Positions 17,534 through 27,838 are shown, counted from the first letter of the stretch. The stretch: 64,000 nt of DNA from Marinicella marina (GCF_030065545.1 NZ_JASJNC010000005.1:1-64000), one strand, 5' to 3'. Made by a program: numbers and translations. The notes: generated from the sequence alone by a model not told the origin.

Positions 17534-19018
17534 ATGACTCAATGTCTCTCGAAACAAGCTTTTGAGCAGTTAGCTGCGGAAAAACACAACCGCATTCCAC
17601 TGTATCGTTGTATCTCTGCAGATTTAGACACGCCGCTCAGTGCTTGGCTTAAACTGGCTAATGGTGAGCACACCTTTTTACTTGAGTCAGTTGAGGGTGG
17701 TGCACGTTGGGGGCGTTATTCAATCATTGGACTTTCAGCAGATTTTAGGTTTCAAGTACACGGCAATCGATTTCAAGAGTTTTCATTCGATACTTTGGTT
17801 GATGAATATGAAGTTGATGATGTGTTACAACAGATTGAGGACATCAAAGCCCGTTACAGTGTGCCTGAGATAGATGAACTGCCAGGCTTCAATGGTGGCC
17901 TGGTTGGTTATTTGGGTTATGAGATTATTGAACAAATTGAACACAAGCTCAAAGGACTGGCACCAGAGGATCGGCTACACATTCCAGATGTCAACATGAT
18001 GCTGGCCGAGGAGTTGGCGGTGTTTGATAATTTGGCTGGTAAAGTGTGGTTGATTGTGCATGTCGATCCGAATGAAGAGCTGGCTTATGAGAAGGGCAAA
18101 AAGCGTCTTGATAATCTAACCCATCGTTTGCGTTCAGGCAGTACTGGTTATGCCGAGATGATTAATCAGAACAGCATTGATTCCACGGATTTCAAAACTG
18201 GCTTCACACGGGATGAGTTCGATGTGGCCATAGCCAAATGTAAAGACTATATTGAGTCGGGTGACATCATGCAGGTGGTGTTATCACAGCGCATTTCAAC
18301 TCAGTTCAATGCCAGGCCACTGGACGTGTATCGCGCATTGCGGGCATCCAACCCATCACCCTATATGTACTTTATGGATTTTGGTGACTATCAAGTGGTT
18401 GGTTCATCGCCTGAAGTATTGGTCAGACGGGTGGGTGAGGAAGTCACCTTAAGGCCCATTGCTGGTACCCGCCCTCGCGGCAAAACGCCAGCAGAGGATA
18501 GGGCCTATGAAGTTGATTTGTTGAATGATCCAAAAGAGATTGCTGAGCATTTGATGTTGATCGATTTGGGCCGCAATGATGTCGGTCGCATTGCTGAAAT
18601 TGGCACAGTTGAGCTGAAGGATAAGATGATCATCGAGCACTATTCTCACGTGATGCACATTGTTTCAGAAATCAGAGGCCAACTACAAGCCGGTAAATCC
18701 AATGCCGATATCATCAAAGCTGTATTCCCAGCGGGCACTTTATCAGGTGCTGCCAAGGTCCGAGCTATGGAAGTGATTGCTGAACTGGAGAAGGTCAAAC
18801 GCAATGTATACGCCGGTGCCGTAGGTTATTGGGGCTGGCACGGTGACATGGACATGGCGATTGCCATCAGAACAGCAGTGATTAAAGACCAACAATTGCA
18901 TGTCCAGGCCGGCGCCGGTATTGTGGCTGACAGCACCGCTGAAAATGAATGGCAAGAAATTATGAATAAATCCAAAGCCGTTTTTCGTGCGGTTGAGCAA
19001 GCAGCCAAAGGATTTTGA
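17534..19018 (+). CDS. trpE: Anthranilate synthase component I
   Basis: 494 residues. The enzyme converts chorismate and ammonia (from TrpG) to anthranilate. The tryptophan feedback site LLES is at residues 49-52. The chorismate-binding domain shows PSPYMYFMDFGDYQVVGSSP, RPIAGTRPRG, DLGRNDVGRI, PAGTLSGAAKVRAME and YAGAVGYWGWHGDMD. No leader peptide rich in tryptophan codons is present in the 66 bases before the ATG, so classical attenuation is unlikely from here. Its partner trpG is more than 3 kb away, behind a TonB receptor gene. Confidence 0.98.
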   Translation: MTQCLSKQAFEQLAAEKHNRIPLYRCISADLDTPLSAWLKLANGEHTFLLESVEGGARWGRYSIIGLSADFRFQVHGNRFQEFSFDTLVDEYEVDDVLQQIEDIKARYSVPEIDELPGFNGGLVGYLGYEIIEQIEHKLKGLAPEDRLHIPDVNMMLAEELAVFDNLAGKVWLIVHVDPNEELAYEKGKKRLDNLTHRLRSGSTGYAEMINQNSIDSTDFKTGFTRDEFDVAIAKCKDYIESGDIMQVVLSQRISTQFNARPLDVYRALRASNPSPYMYFMDFGDYQVVGSSPEVLVRRVGEEVTLRPIAGTRPRGKTPAEDRAYEVDLLNDPKEIAEHLMLIDLGRNDVGRIAEIGTVELKDKMIIEHYSHVMHIVSEIRGQLQAGKSNADIIKAVFPAGTLSGAAKVRAMEVIAELEKVKRNVYAGAVGYWGWHGDMDMAIAIRTAVIKDQQLHVQAGAGIVADSTAENEWQEIMNKSKAVFRAVEQAAKGF

Positions 19019-19219
19019 CCTAAGCAAATAAAACATCCGCTTTTTTTGGCATTATTTATGGCCGCATATCGCCATGTATTTGCTGTTCAACTGTGGTTTT
19101 ACTGGTCTTGTTCATCCGGTCACTTGATTCATGTACGAAACAGGCTCAATATATTTGTTCATTATTGAATTGTATTTATCCTCGTTTTAACCTATATTTA
19201 CAACCGTCTCTGACTCAGA

Positions 19220-19237
19220 TGGCCATTCAAATGGCCA
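19220..19237. promoter_or_regulatory. Perfect palindrome upstream of the TonB receptor
   Basis: TGGCCATT (19220-19227) and AATGGCCA (19230-19237) form a perfect 8-base inverted repeat with a CA spacer, 63 bases before the receptor ATG. The form and place suit a dimeric repressor or activator site. The remainder of the 282-base gap is AT-rich without a further gene. Confidence 0.4.
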
Positions 19238-19300
19238 AATATCTATTGTCTACTGAGATTAAAAAAACTATTAAAAATCAATATATTTAGAGGGTAAATT

Positions 19301-22171
19301 ATGAAAAAACCATCCATTCGGAACGGGTTATACTCGGCGCTGTGCCTGAGTTTAGCCGGTGTTGTAACTACACCAACTGCCTTGGCCCAAGATGACTCTG
19401 TGGAAGAGTTGGGAAAAGTGCAGGTCACGGGTTCCAGAATCAGACAGTCACAGATTGAAGGCATTGAAGCCACCCAAACACTCAGTCGTGAAGACATTGA
19501 TCGAGCAGGCTTAACCTCAGTGGGTGACATCCTTCAACAGCTGACCCAATCAGGCTCAGCCTTGAACACCCGTTTCAACTCCAGCGGTAACTTCGGCTTT
19601 CCTGCCAATGGTGGCGGTGTGGGTGCAGGTGCCACCCAAGTTGATATGCGTCATCTGGATCCAGGTCGGGTCTTGGTACTGGTTGATGGCTTGCGTTGGG
19701 TCGCGGGCAGTTCAGGTTCAGGTGTCAGTAATGCCGTTGATTTGAACACCATTCCTGTGGGCATCATTGAACGCGTTGAAATCCTTAAAGATGGTGCTTC
19801 AGCCATTTATGGTGCTGATGCCATTGCCGGTGTGGTGAACATCATAACCAAGAAAAGCCAACAAGGTGTCGAGCTGCGTGCTTATGCCGGTGCTTTTGAT
19901 GAGGGTGATGGAGAAACAGGTAGTTTTGAGGCCACTTTTGGTGCTGATACCGACAAAATAAGCATGTTGGTGAATGTCGGTTACACCGATCAAAAAGAAG
20001 TCTCTGCTGCTGATCGTTTTTTGTCACGCTTTCCGGTGCCTTTCACAGGTGTTACGCGTGGTAGTTCGGGTACACCGCAAGGCCGATTCTTGTTGAATGA
20101 CATCAATGGTACTACAATTGATTGTACGCTGAATGCGGGTGTGGTCGGTCCAATCAACTATGACCCCAACTCACCTTGTAATGGTGATGATTACAACACT
20201 TGGGATGATGGTGACCGTTTTAACTTTTCACCGTTTAATTATTATGTCACGCCATCTAAACGGGCCAACATATTCGCTCAAGTCAATGTCGAGTTAACCC
20301 CGGATGTGACTTGGAACGTTAAAGGTGCTTATAACAACCGCAAATCAACCAATCAAGCCGCACCCGAGCCAATATTTATTGGACCGTTTGCAGAGGCTGG
20401 CGCCATTGCTGATAACATTGTCATATCTTCCACCAACCCATACAACCCATTTGGTGTTGATGTGTTTGGTGATGGTTTTGGTTTCATTGGTCGCCGACCT
20501 CTTGAGGCTGGGCCGCGGGTGTTCAATCAAAATGTGGATACCACTTATTTGTCTTCTACTTTGGAGGGCTCATTCACAGCCGCTGATCGCAATTGGTTTT
20601 GGGATGTCAGTGGGGTATATGGCAAAAATGAAGCCTCTCAACGCAAAACCGGCGCATTGAATATTGCACGGATTGCTACGGCTTTGGGCCCTGTCGATGT
20701 GTGTAACAACACCCCAGGCTGTGTGCCATTGAATATATTTGGTGGACAAGGCAATGGAGAAGGTACCATTACATCCGATATGCTCAACTACATATCTTTC
20801 ATTCAATCAGATAACTCAGAACAAGAGCTGACAGATTTTTCTGCAAATATCAGTGGTGACTTGTTTGAGTTGCCAGCAGGTCCTTTGTCGGTGGCAGTGG
20901 GTTATGAGTATCGCAAAAAGTCAGGCTTCTTCCAACCTGATCCGATTGTGGTTGCGGGTGAAAGTAATGGCGTGCCAGCCAGCCCAACGGCCGGTGAATT
21001 CAGTGTTGATGAATTTTATGCTGAATTTTTGGTTCCCGTTTTGGCTGACCGCCAATTCGCTGAAAAACTGGATTTTTCATTGGCTTTTAGAAGCTCTGAT
21101 TACAGCACTTCAGGCTCTGATACCACCGGTAAGTTTGGTTTTCAATACATGCCAACTTCGAGTTTGTTGATTCGTGGTACTTTTGCGGAAGGTTTACGTG
21201 CCCCCTCAATTGGTGAGTTGTTTGGCAGCCAAGCCAGGTTTGATGCACAACTCAATGACCCGTGTAACTCAGTTGAGAGACCAGACCCTAACAACCCAGG
21301 CCAAACTATACTGGTCGCACCGGATTCGCCGGGCTGTGCTGGTGTTCCTGATGGTTATCGACAACTCAACCCACAAATCTCAACCATAACTGGTGGTAAC
21401 CCAAACTTAAAACCAGAAGAGGCTGAGACCTTCACTTTGGGTTTTGTTTACTCGCCCCAATGGGCAGAAGATACTGCTTGGGCTAACTCACTTGATTTTG
21501 AAGTGACCTATTATGACATTGAAATCGAGGGCGCGATTCAAGCTGTTGATGCTCAATTCATTTTGGATCAATGTGCCGCCGATGCTGGTAGTCCACTGTG
21601 TGATAATTTCAGCCGTGATTCATTTGGTAATGTTCAGGACTTCAGTAACCAATTGACCAACATTGGTTTGATTGAAACCTCTGGTGTTGATTTCAATGTT
21701 GATTGGACTTCGCCACAATATAACTGGGGTTTTATTCAAGCTCAATGGAACAATTCATTTGTTAATGAGTTTACCGAGGATGGCAGGGACTTAGATGGTA
21801 TAGAGTTCAGTGATTCAGGTATCCCTGACTGGAATTCTAACCTATTTACCACTGTGAACTATGGTGATTGGAAATTCATCTGGGGTACTCGTTACATCAA
21901 CAGGTTGACAGAAACTTGTGCTGGTTTCTTGATTGGTCAAGGTCTGTGTTCAGATGAAGCAGCTGGAACCAATAAGTTAGGTGGCACCACCTACCATGAC
22001 TTGCAGGTGATTTTCCCTGAGTGGAATAACATCCAATTTGAAGCAGGTGTCAATAACATAACTGACAAACGACCACCGACCTGTTTCAGCTGTTCACTGA
22101 ACGGTTACGACCCTTCTAATTACGATGGTGAAGGGCAATTTGGCTATGTCAGGGCCACGGTTGATTTCTGA
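19301..22171 (+). CDS. TonB-dependent outer-membrane receptor
   Basis: 956 residues, with a signal peptide (hydrophobic core around 8-28, likely cleavage after ALA at 29) and a plug domain that begins [16 protein letters not shown] and contains [11 protein letters not shown] and [20 protein letters not shown]. The barrel includes the conserved [19 protein letters not shown] and [15 protein letters not shown], and ends with [10 protein letters not shown], the aromatic terminus needed by the Bam machinery. Such receptors take up siderophores, vitamins, sugars or peptides using TonB energy; the substrate here is not readable. AGAGGG lies six bases before the ATG. It separates trpE from trpGDC and has its own terminator. 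Confidence 0.96.
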   Translation: MKKPSIRNGLYSALCLSLAGVVTTPTALAQDDSVEELGKVQVTGSRIRQSQIEGIEATQTLSREDIDRAGLTSVGDILQQLTQSGSALNTRFNSSGNFGFPANGGGVGAGATQVDMRHLDPGRVLVLVDGLRWVAGSSGSGVSNAVDLNTIPVGIIERVEILKDGASAIYGADAIAGVVNIITKKSQQGVELRAYAGAFDEGDGETGSFEATFGADTDKISMLVNVGYTDQKEVSAADRFLSRFPVPFTGVTRGSSGTPQGRFLLNDINGTTIDCTLNAGVVGPINYDPNSPCNGDDYNTWDDGDRFNFSPFNYYVTPSKRANIFAQVNVELTPDVTWNVKGAYNNRKSTNQAAPEPIFIGPFAEAGAIADNIVISSTNPYNPFGVDVFGDGFGFIGRRPLEAGPRVFNQNVDTTYLSSTLEGSFTAADRNWFWDVSGVYGKNEASQRKTGALNIARIATALGPVDVCNNTPGCVPLNIFGGQGNGEGTITSDMLNYISFIQSDNSEQELTDFSANISGDLFELPAGPLSVAVGYEYRKKSGFFQPDPIVVAGESNGVPASPTAGEFSVDEFYAEFLVPVLADRQFAEKLDFSLAFRSSDYSTSGSDTTGKFGFQYMPTSSLLIRGTFAEGLRAPSIGELFGSQARFDAQLNDPCNSVERPDPNNPGQTILVAPDSPGCAGVPDGYRQLNPQISTITGGNPNLKPEEAETFTLGFVYSPQWAEDTAWANSLDFEVTYYDIEIEGAIQAVDAQFILDQCAADAGSPLCDNFSRDSFGNVQDFSNQLTNIGLIETSGVDFNVDWTSPQYNWGFIQAQWNNSFVNEFTEDGRDLDGIEFSDSGIPDWNSNLFTTVNYGDWKFIWGTRYINRLTETCAGFLIGQGLCSDEAAGTNKLGGTTYHDLQVIFPEWNNIQFEAGVNNITDKRPPTCFSCSLNGYDPSNYDGEGQFGYVRATVDF

Positions 22172-22203
22172 ATCAATTAACTGTCCCACAATGGTATGAA
22201 AAT

Positions 22204-22228
22204 AAACGGTCTCTTGGAGGCCGTTTTT
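22204..22228 (+). terminator. Intrinsic terminator after the TonB receptor
   Basis: AAACGGTCTC (22204-22213) pairs with GAGGCCGTTT (22217-22226), with one G-U pair, around TTG, followed by TT. It implies that trpG needs its own promoter. Confidence 0.85.
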
Positions 22229-22231
22229 CAT

Positions 22232-22259
22232 TTAATCGCATACAAAAGTTATGTACAAT
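22232..22259 (+). promoter_or_regulatory. Candidate promoter for trpGDC-mtnN
   Basis: TTAATC (22232-22237) and TACAAT (22254-22259), spaced 16 bases, lie between the receptor terminator and the trpG ATG at 22284. The -35 match is poor and the -10 is fair. The space allows only a short leader, so no attenuator is apparent. Confidence 0.4.
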
Positions 22260-22283
22260 GCCTGATTTGACCGGATTCAGCCG

Positions 22284-22865
22284 ATGTTGTTGATGTTAGA
22301 TAACTATGATTCTTTTACCTATAATTTGGTCCAGTATTTTGGTGAATTGGATTGTGAAGTAAAAGTTTTTCGCAACGATGAAATCACTGTAGCTGAAGCA
22401 TTGGCGCTGAAGCCGAAACATGTGGTTATTTCACCTGGACCAAGAAACCCAGACAAAGCCGGTATCTCAATGCAACTGATTGAAGCTTGTGCGGGGAAAA
22501 TTCCTTTACTTGGCGTGTGTCTGGGTCACCAATCCATCGGACAAATATTTGGTGGAGAAGTGATTCGGGCCAAAACCATCATGCACGGTAAAATCTCTGC
22601 CGTACACCATAACAACAACGATGTATTCACGGGTTTGGATAACCCTTTCAATGCCACCCGATACCATTCACTGGTGGTTGCTAAGGACAGTTTACCTGAT
22701 TGTTTAGAAATCACTGCCTGGACTGAAACAGAGGGTGGTGAATTTGATGAAATCATGGGTTTCAGACACAAAGAATACGCCATCAGTGGTGTGCAATTCC
22801 ATCCTGAGAGCATTTTGACCGAATTCGGACATCAGATGCTGCAAAACTTTTTAGACCAAAAATAA
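22284..22865 (+). CDS. trpG: Anthranilate synthase component II, glutamine amidotransferase
   Basis: 193 residues of a class I glutamine amidotransferase that supplies ammonia to TrpE. The catalytic triad is visible: C79 in [12 protein letters not shown], and H173 and E175 in QFHPES. The segment [14 protein letters not shown] is at the start. It could also serve para-aminobenzoate synthesis (PabA); position next to trpD supports the trp role, but dual use is common. trpD follows after two bases. Confidence 0.96.
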   Translation: MLLMLDNYDSFTYNLVQYFGELDCEVKVFRNDEITVAEALALKPKHVVISPGPRNPDKAGISMQLIEACAGKIPLLGVCLGHQSIGQIFGGEVIRAKTIMHGKISAVHHNNNDVFTGLDNPFNATRYHSLVVAKDSLPDCLEITAWTETEGGEFDEIMGFRHKEYAISGVQFHPESILTEFGHQMLQNFLDQK

Positions 22866-22867
22866 TC

Positions 22868-23902
22868 ATGAATAAAACACCCATACAAAATGCGCTGGAC
22901 CTGTTAGGCGAGCGTCAAGAATTACCCGCTGGAACTATGCATGCTGTGATGAATCAAATCATGGATGGCGAAGCCACACCAGCCCAAATTGGCGGACTAC
23001 TGATGGCATTGAAACTCAATGGCGAAACCACAGCACAAATCACTGAAGCAGCAACCGTGATGCGCCAAAGGGCGATCAAAGTTGAAGTCGATAAAACCCA
23101 CTTGATAGATACCTGTGGCACCGGTGGTGATGGCGTTGGTATATTTAATGTCTCAACGGCAGTTGCTTTCATAGCGGCCAGTGCCGGCTGTCGCGTGGCC
23201 AAACATGGTAACCGCTCGGTCTCTTCATCTACTGGCTCTGCGGATGTGCTGGAGGCAGCTGGCTTTAACTTGAGTTTGAATGCGCAGCAAGTGGCTGAAT
23301 GCATCAATCAATTCAATATTGGCTTTTTGTTTGCGCCGGCACACCACGGTGCCACCAAATATGCAGTGGGTCCTCGAAAGGAACTGGCTGTGCGCACCAT
23401 GTTTAATTTGTTGGGACCATTGACTAACCCGGCTGATACACCCTTTCAGGTGATGGGTATTTTTGACAAAAGGTGGGTGACTACCGCCGCAGAAGTGCTC
23501 AAAGAACTGGGTTCAAAACATGTGATGGTGGTGCATTCAGCCGATGGCATGGATGAAATTTCGTTGGCGGCGCCTACCCATGTAGCAGAATTAAAAGATG
23601 GACAAATCACTGAATATGACATCAATCCAGAGCAGTTTGGTCTCAAACTACAACCGGTCGATTCACTGGTGGTGGCTGAGGCCAATGAAAGTTTGGCTTT
23701 GATCAAACAAGCCTTAACCGGTCATCCAGGCCCTGCAGCTGATATTTTGGCTTTGAATGCCGGTGCTGCCATTTATGTCGCTGGTCAAGCAGAGGATATG
23801 ATCCGTGGCGTGAAAAAAGCACAACAAATCATGCAGGCTGGAACGGCTTGGCAATTACTGCAGGATTTATCTACTTACACCCAAAAGCAGGTCCTGGCAT
23901 GA
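22868..23902 (+). CDS. trpD: Anthranilate phosphoribosyltransferase
   Basis: 344 residues. The enzyme transfers phosphoribose from PRPP to anthranilate. The PRPP loop DTCGTGGDG lies at residues 81-89, followed by FNVSTAVAFIAAS, KHGNRSVSSSTGSADVLEA and the RTMFNLLGPLTNPA segment. It overlaps trpC by four bases (ATGA), showing translational coupling. Confidence 0.97.
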   Translation: MNKTPIQNALDLLGERQELPAGTMHAVMNQIMDGEATPAQIGGLLMALKLNGETTAQITEAATVMRQRAIKVEVDKTHLIDTCGTGGDGVGIFNVSTAVAFIAASAGCRVAKHGNRSVSSSTGSADVLEAAGFNLSLNAQQVAECINQFNIGFLFAPAHHGATKYAVGPRKELAVRTMFNLLGPLTNPADTPFQVMGIFDKRWVTTAAEVLKELGSKHVMVVHSADGMDEISLAAPTHVAELKDGQITEYDINPEQFGLKLQPVDSLVVAEANESLALIKQALTGHPGPAADILALNAGAAIYVAGQAEDMIRGVKKAQQIMQAGTAWQLLQDLSTYTQKQVLA

Positions 23903-24702
23903 GTAACATCCTTGATCAAATCATCGCCACCAAACACGACGAGGTGGCAGCGGGGAAGACGCAACAAAGTATCAGCGATTTTCGCAAAGCCATAGAGAAG
24001 CAAACATCATGCAGGGGCTTTTACCATGCGATAGAGAATCAATTGATCAAAGGTGAAACTGCGGTAATTGCAGAGGTGAAAAAAGCCTCGCCTTCCAAAG
24101 GCATCATCAGGGCTGATTTTGATCCTGTGGCCATCGCACAATCCTATTTAAAAGGTGGCGCCACCTGTTTATCGGTGTTGACAGACCAACAATACTTCAA
24201 AGGCTCCAATGACTATTTACTTGCTGTTAGGCAGGAAGTGGGCTTGCCGGTGTTGCGCAAGGATTTTATGGTTGACGCTTGGCAAATTTATCAGTCCCGC
24301 GCTTTGGGTGCAGATTGTGTGCTGTTGATAGTTGCTTGTTTGGATGATGAGAAACTGCATGAGTTGCATGACTTGGCCATTGATCTTGGCATGGATGTGC
24401 TTGTCGAGGTGCACGATGAGGTTGAAATGCAGCGTGCTTTGAACACGCCAGCCAGGCTGATTGGTATCAACAACAGAAACTTAAAAACATTTGAAACCAG
24501 TTTAACCACCAGTGAAGCTTTGGTCCAGATGGTTGATGAGGACCGCATCGTGGTCAGTGAGAGTGGTATCCATTTTAGCCCCGACATCGAATTCCTTCAG
24601 CAGCATGATATAAACACTTATTTAATCGGCGAATCGTTCATGCGACATGCCGATCCAGGTATCCAATTAAAGCGCTTGATGAATGGTGAAGTTAGTCCAT
24701 GA
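23899..24702 (+). CDS. trpC: Indole-3-glycerol phosphate synthase
   Basis: 267 residues from ATG 23899, whose ATGA overlaps the trpD stop; a longer frame from 23848 is within trpD. The TIM-barrel synthase motifs are AEVKKASPSKGIIR, VLRKDFMVDAWQIYQSRALGAD and LIGINNRNLKTFE. It is monofunctional, with no TrpF domain fused. trpF, trpB and trpA are not in the window, as in lineages with split trp genes. The stop overlaps the mtnN start by four bases. Confidence 0.97.
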   Translation: MSNILDQIIATKHDEVAAGKTQQSISDFRKAIEKQTSCRGFYHAIENQLIKGETAVIAEVKKASPSKGIIRADFDPVAIAQSYLKGGATCLSVLTDQQYFKGSNDYLLAVRQEVGLPVLRKDFMVDAWQIYQSRALGADCVLLIVACLDDEKLHELHDLAIDLGMDVLVEVHDEVEMQRALNTPARLIGINNRNLKTFETSLTTSEALVQMVDEDRIVVSESGIHFSPDIEFLQQHDINTYLIGESFMRHADPGIQLKRLMNGEVSP

Positions 24703-25391
24703 AAATTGGCATCATCGCTGCCATGCACCAAGAGTGTGAGTTTTTCAGGCAGCTGATACAAGCGCCCGTTCACAGCCGTTATTTAGATATCAAGATAACC
24801 CATGGTCAATATGCTGGTCACCCAGTGTGTTTGTTAGAATCAGGCATTGGTAAAGTCAATGCCACGATAGCAGCTGAATGGGTCATCAGGGAATTTGCCG
24901 CTGATTTAATCATTAATACCGGTTCAGCTGGCGGCATCAAAGCCGGTGTGGCTGTGGGTGACTTTGTTTTTGCTGAAAAGGTGTGCCACCATGATGTGGA
25001 TGTCAGCCCGATAGGTTTTAAATTTGGTGAGTTGCCTCGATTACCGGTTTATTACCCGATTAAAAAGAAATGGCTTGAACGCTTGGATCAATTGGCCAAC
25101 CTATTAGGCGACAAGCACCACATTGGAACCATCGCCACAGGCGAGTCTTTCATTTATCAAAACCCACAAGTTGATCTGATCAAACAGCGTTTTCCTGAAG
25201 TGTTGGCTTGTGAAATGGAAGCAGCAGCCGTGGCTCAAGTGTGTCACTTGCATGAAATCGATTACATGGTCATTCGCAATTTATCTGATATCGCTGGTCA
25301 AGACGCTCAAATAAATTTCAATCAATACATCCAGCAAGCCGGGCAAAAGTCCACAGAACTGGTTTTAGCCTTAATCGATTCAATCAGTTAA
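24699..25391 (+). CDS. mtnN: 5'-methylthioadenosine/S-adenosylhomocysteine nucleosidase
   Basis: 230 residues. It hydrolyses methylthioadenosine and S-adenosylhomocysteine, recycling methyl-cycle by-products and providing the AI-2 precursor where LuxS exists. Motifs: MKIGIIAAMHQE, LLESGIGKVNATIAAEW, the EMEAAAVAQVC nucleoside site and IRNLSDIAGQDA with the catalytic aspartate. The ATGA overlap with trpC suggests it is carried on the trp message. It meets the minus-strand lipoprotein gene with an 8-base overlap. Confidence 0.94.
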   Translation: MKIGIIAAMHQECEFFRQLIQAPVHSRYLDIKITHGQYAGHPVCLLESGIGKVNATIAAEWVIREFAADLIINTGSAGGIKAGVAVGDFVFAEKVCHHDVDVSPIGFKFGELPRLPVYYPIKKKWLERLDQLANLLGDKHHIGTIATGESFIYQNPQVDLIKQRFPEVLACEMEAAAVAQVCHLHEIDYMVIRNLSDIAGQDAQINFNQYIQQAGQKSTELVLALIDSIS

Positions 25392-25779
25392 GGTTAGCTT
25401 TCTCGTACAACTCTTTGTAACGTTCTACGTAGTAGATGTCCAACTGAGAAACGGCACCTTGGGTGCGTTGTTGACAGTAGCCATTCTTAGTGCAGCGCCA
25501 CCGTTCTGAGCCAGCAGCCGTGGTGATATCGAACAAGTAATCGAAACTCAAATCAGCCAAGGCATCATCGGCCTCTGTGCGTTCGAAGAACATGGCCGAA
25601 AATTCTTTCAGTTCATCTGGGTTTTTGGTATCAATCACCGTGGTAAACCGTTCATCAAAAGCTTTGAAATGGGTCAGTTTTGGATAATCTGAGCCACAAG
25701 CACTGAGTAATGAAATGATTAGCAGCAAGGCGGCAATTTTGAATGGTTTTCTTTTTGAGGGTTTTTTTTCTTTGGACAT
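25384..25779 (-). CDS. Small lipoprotein of unknown function
   Basis: 131 residues. A lysine-rich start is followed by a hydrophobic segment and a lipobox LLSAC with the lipidated cysteine at residue 28; glycine at +2 does not retain it in the inner membrane, so outer-membrane sorting is expected. The mature part contains two more cysteines in WRCTKNGYCQQ, perhaps a disulfide. I recognise no family. It converges with mtnN, overlapping by eight bases. Confidence 0.7.
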   Translation of the reverse strand: MSKEKKPSKRKPFKIAALLLIISLLSACGSDYPKLTHFKAFDERFTTVIDTKNPDELKEFSAMFFERTEADDALADLSFDYLFDITTAAGSERWRCTKNGYCQQRTQGAVSQLDIYYVERYKELYEKANLN

Positions 25780-25974
25780 AACACACCTAAATTATAATTA
25801 TGATTTAAGCTGACGGGTCAAGTCATGACACCCAAAGTTCAGAATGTGACATGTGGCCCCCCAGCAAACACGCATAACTAATATAACATATTCATTACAG
25901 CTGCACAATTCTGTACTCTTTCTCTGTGAAAATACTGGCTTGTAGTTTGAATTCAATTAAATCACAATAGAGGC

Positions 25975-27198
25975 ATGAATAAAGTGACAAGATTTGCCAC
26001 CAATTTGAAAAATTTCTGTTTTGAGGTGATGCGGCGTTATCGCGACGATGAGACATCCCTGGCTGCCAGTTCGCTGGCATACACGGCATTGCTCTCAATG
26101 GTGCCATTCATGTCGGTATTGGTGACGGTGTTCTCAGCGATGCCACTATTTGAAGACGCTTCACAACAACTGCAAGATTTTATTTTTGAAAACTTTGTAC
26201 CGACCACCGGTGCCACCATCCAACAATATATTCTGGGCTTTGTGGATAAAGCCCGTGGTTTAACGGTGACCATGTTTCTGGCGGTGTTTGTGACCTCCAT
26301 TCTGATGATGAATACCATGGAGAAGGCTTTGAATCGTATTTTTGATTCCACATCAACCAGACGAATCAGAACCAAGCTGACCATGTATTGGGCTGTTCTG
26401 ACCATGGGTCCACTGCTTGTGGGTGGCGGCATTGCCTTGTCATCGGTGCTGTTTGAGAACTCAGCCTTTGCGCCAGTAAAAAACTTCATCGTAAGTGCAT
26501 TACCAGTGATGGCTTCTATGTTGGCGTTTTTCTTGATTTATTTGATAGTGCCTAACCGCAAAGTGAAATGGAAGCATGCATTGATGGGTGCCATATTTGC
26601 CGCGGTTTGTTTTGAGCTGGCCAAGAAAGGCTTTGCTTTGTATGTGACATCAATCCCAAGTTACCAAAAAGTTTATGGTGCTTTGGCCACCATTCCTTTG
26701 TTTTTGATATGGATGTTTTTATCTTGGAACATCATCCTTTTAGGTGGCACCATCACATCCACATTGGAAACCTCGCGCTGGCGTTTACACGTACAAAAAT
26801 ACAACAGCAACCAGCGCCTGTTGGTGGTGATGGAAATACTTAATATATTGCGTCGGGCTAATTTTGCAGGGAAAACTGTCAGCTATGCCGAGTTAAGCGG
26901 TCTGTTGTATTTCGTACCAGATAATGAATTGAACCAACAGCTTGAATGGTTGACTGAACGTCACTATATCACCACCAGTAACTCAGGTGATTACTTGTTG
27001 CGGCATGATTTAAACACTTTGGACTTTAAAACCCTGTACCGCAATGGCCATTTTAAAATCCCAGTGAAAGCCGCTACTAACTTCAGTCAGTATCAGCCTT
27101 TGTTGGACCAATACTGGCAACCCGTGGAGTCAATGTTGAAGCATTCCATTGACGAAGTATTTGAATTAATTGATAACAACACAGATGATGATAAATAA
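25975..27198 (+). CDS. YihY/UPF0761 family inner-membrane protein
   Basis: 407 residues with about six hydrophobic segments. The family pattern is clear: DDETSLAASSLAYTALLSMVP near the start, MNTMEKALNRIFD, VPNRKVKWKHALMGAIFAA and YGALATIPLFLIWMFLSW. The last 130 residues are soluble and look like a winged-helix-type domain often seen at the end of this family. It was once misnamed RNase BN. Function is unknown. The last codons overlap the next gene. Confidence 0.9.
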   Translation: MNKVTRFATNLKNFCFEVMRRYRDDETSLAASSLAYTALLSMVPFMSVLVTVFSAMPLFEDASQQLQDFIFENFVPTTGATIQQYILGFVDKARGLTVTMFLAVFVTSILMMNTMEKALNRIFDSTSTRRIRTKLTMYWAVLTMGPLLVGGGIALSSVLFENSAFAPVKNFIVSALPVMASMLAFFLIYLIVPNRKVKWKHALMGAIFAAVCFELAKKGFALYVTSIPSYQKVYGALATIPLFLIWMFLSWNIILLGGTITSTLETSRWRLHVQKYNSNQRLLVVMEILNILRRANFAGKTVSYAELSGLLYFVPDNELNQQLEWLTERHYITTSNSGDYLLRHDLNTLDFKTLYRNGHFKIPVKAATNFSQYQPLLDQYWQPVESMLKHSIDEVFELIDNNTDDDK

Positions 27199-27763
27199 AA
27201 GCCTCACTTTGACCCTAATGAGTTTGCTGTTGGTGGCATGTTCTGACCAAGCTACTGACAACTCTCCAGTAGAACCAGTCAAACCCAGCGAACAAACCAC
27301 AGCCACTGTAGCACCCGAAACGGCTGCTGTGGCAGAGCAAGCTGAAAATGATAACGGTATTGTTGCGCCGCTTGAATTCAACCTCACCGACTTAGATGGC
27401 AACACAATCAAAGCTTCAGACTATCGCGGCAAGTGGTTGGTGATTAATTACTGGGCGACTTGGTGTGCGCCTTGTCGTGATGAGATGCCTGAGTTGGTAC
27501 AATTCCAAAAGGAAAATGCCGACACCGTGCAAGTGGTGGGCATTGCGTTTGAAGATGCCACCATTGACAAGTTAAAAAGTTTCGCCAAAGACTTTAATAT
27601 CAATTATCCGCTGTTAACCATCGATGTCTACAACCCGCCTGAATTTGCTCAAGAGGGCGGCTTGGGTTTGCCCACTACGATCGTTTATAACGCGACTGGC
27701 ATGCGTCATAAAAAACACATGGGGCCGATTGATGCCGAAGGGCTGTTAGAAATGGTGCAATAA
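27185..27763 (+). CDS. TlpA-like thioredoxin-fold lipoprotein
   Basis: 192 residues from ATG 27185 (27188 equally possible), overlapping the YihY gene end by 14 bases. A lipobox LLVAC gives a lipidated cysteine at residue 19, followed by a Thr/Pro/Glu-rich linker of about 45 residues. The thioredoxin-like domain carries WATWCAPCRDEMPEL with C94 and C97 and a cis-proline region GLGLPTTIV. It is probably a periplasm-facing disulfide reductase of the TlpA/ResA kind, anchored to a membrane. Partner proteins for cytochrome c assembly are not nearby. Confidence 0.9.
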   Translation: MMINKSLTLTLMSLLLVACSDQATDNSPVEPVKPSEQTTATVAPETAAVAEQAENDNGIVAPLEFNLTDLDGNTIKASDYRGKWLVINYWATWCAPCRDEMPELVQFQKENADTVQVVGIAFEDATIDKLKSFAKDFNINYPLLTIDVYNPPEFAQEGGLGLPTTIVYNATGMRHKKHMGPIDAEGLLEMVQ

Positions 27764-27838
27764 CAGCATTCACTGCTTCTCAACCAAGTGGCATCGCTTG
27801 GGATTGTGGTTCAGGAGTTTGAATCAACTGATGACAAG

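Noticed and set aside
19093-19290. 65-codon plus frame between trpE and the TonB receptor
   Set aside because: No Shine-Dalgarno, crosses the palindrome and ends at the receptor's ribosome site; composition looks non-coding.
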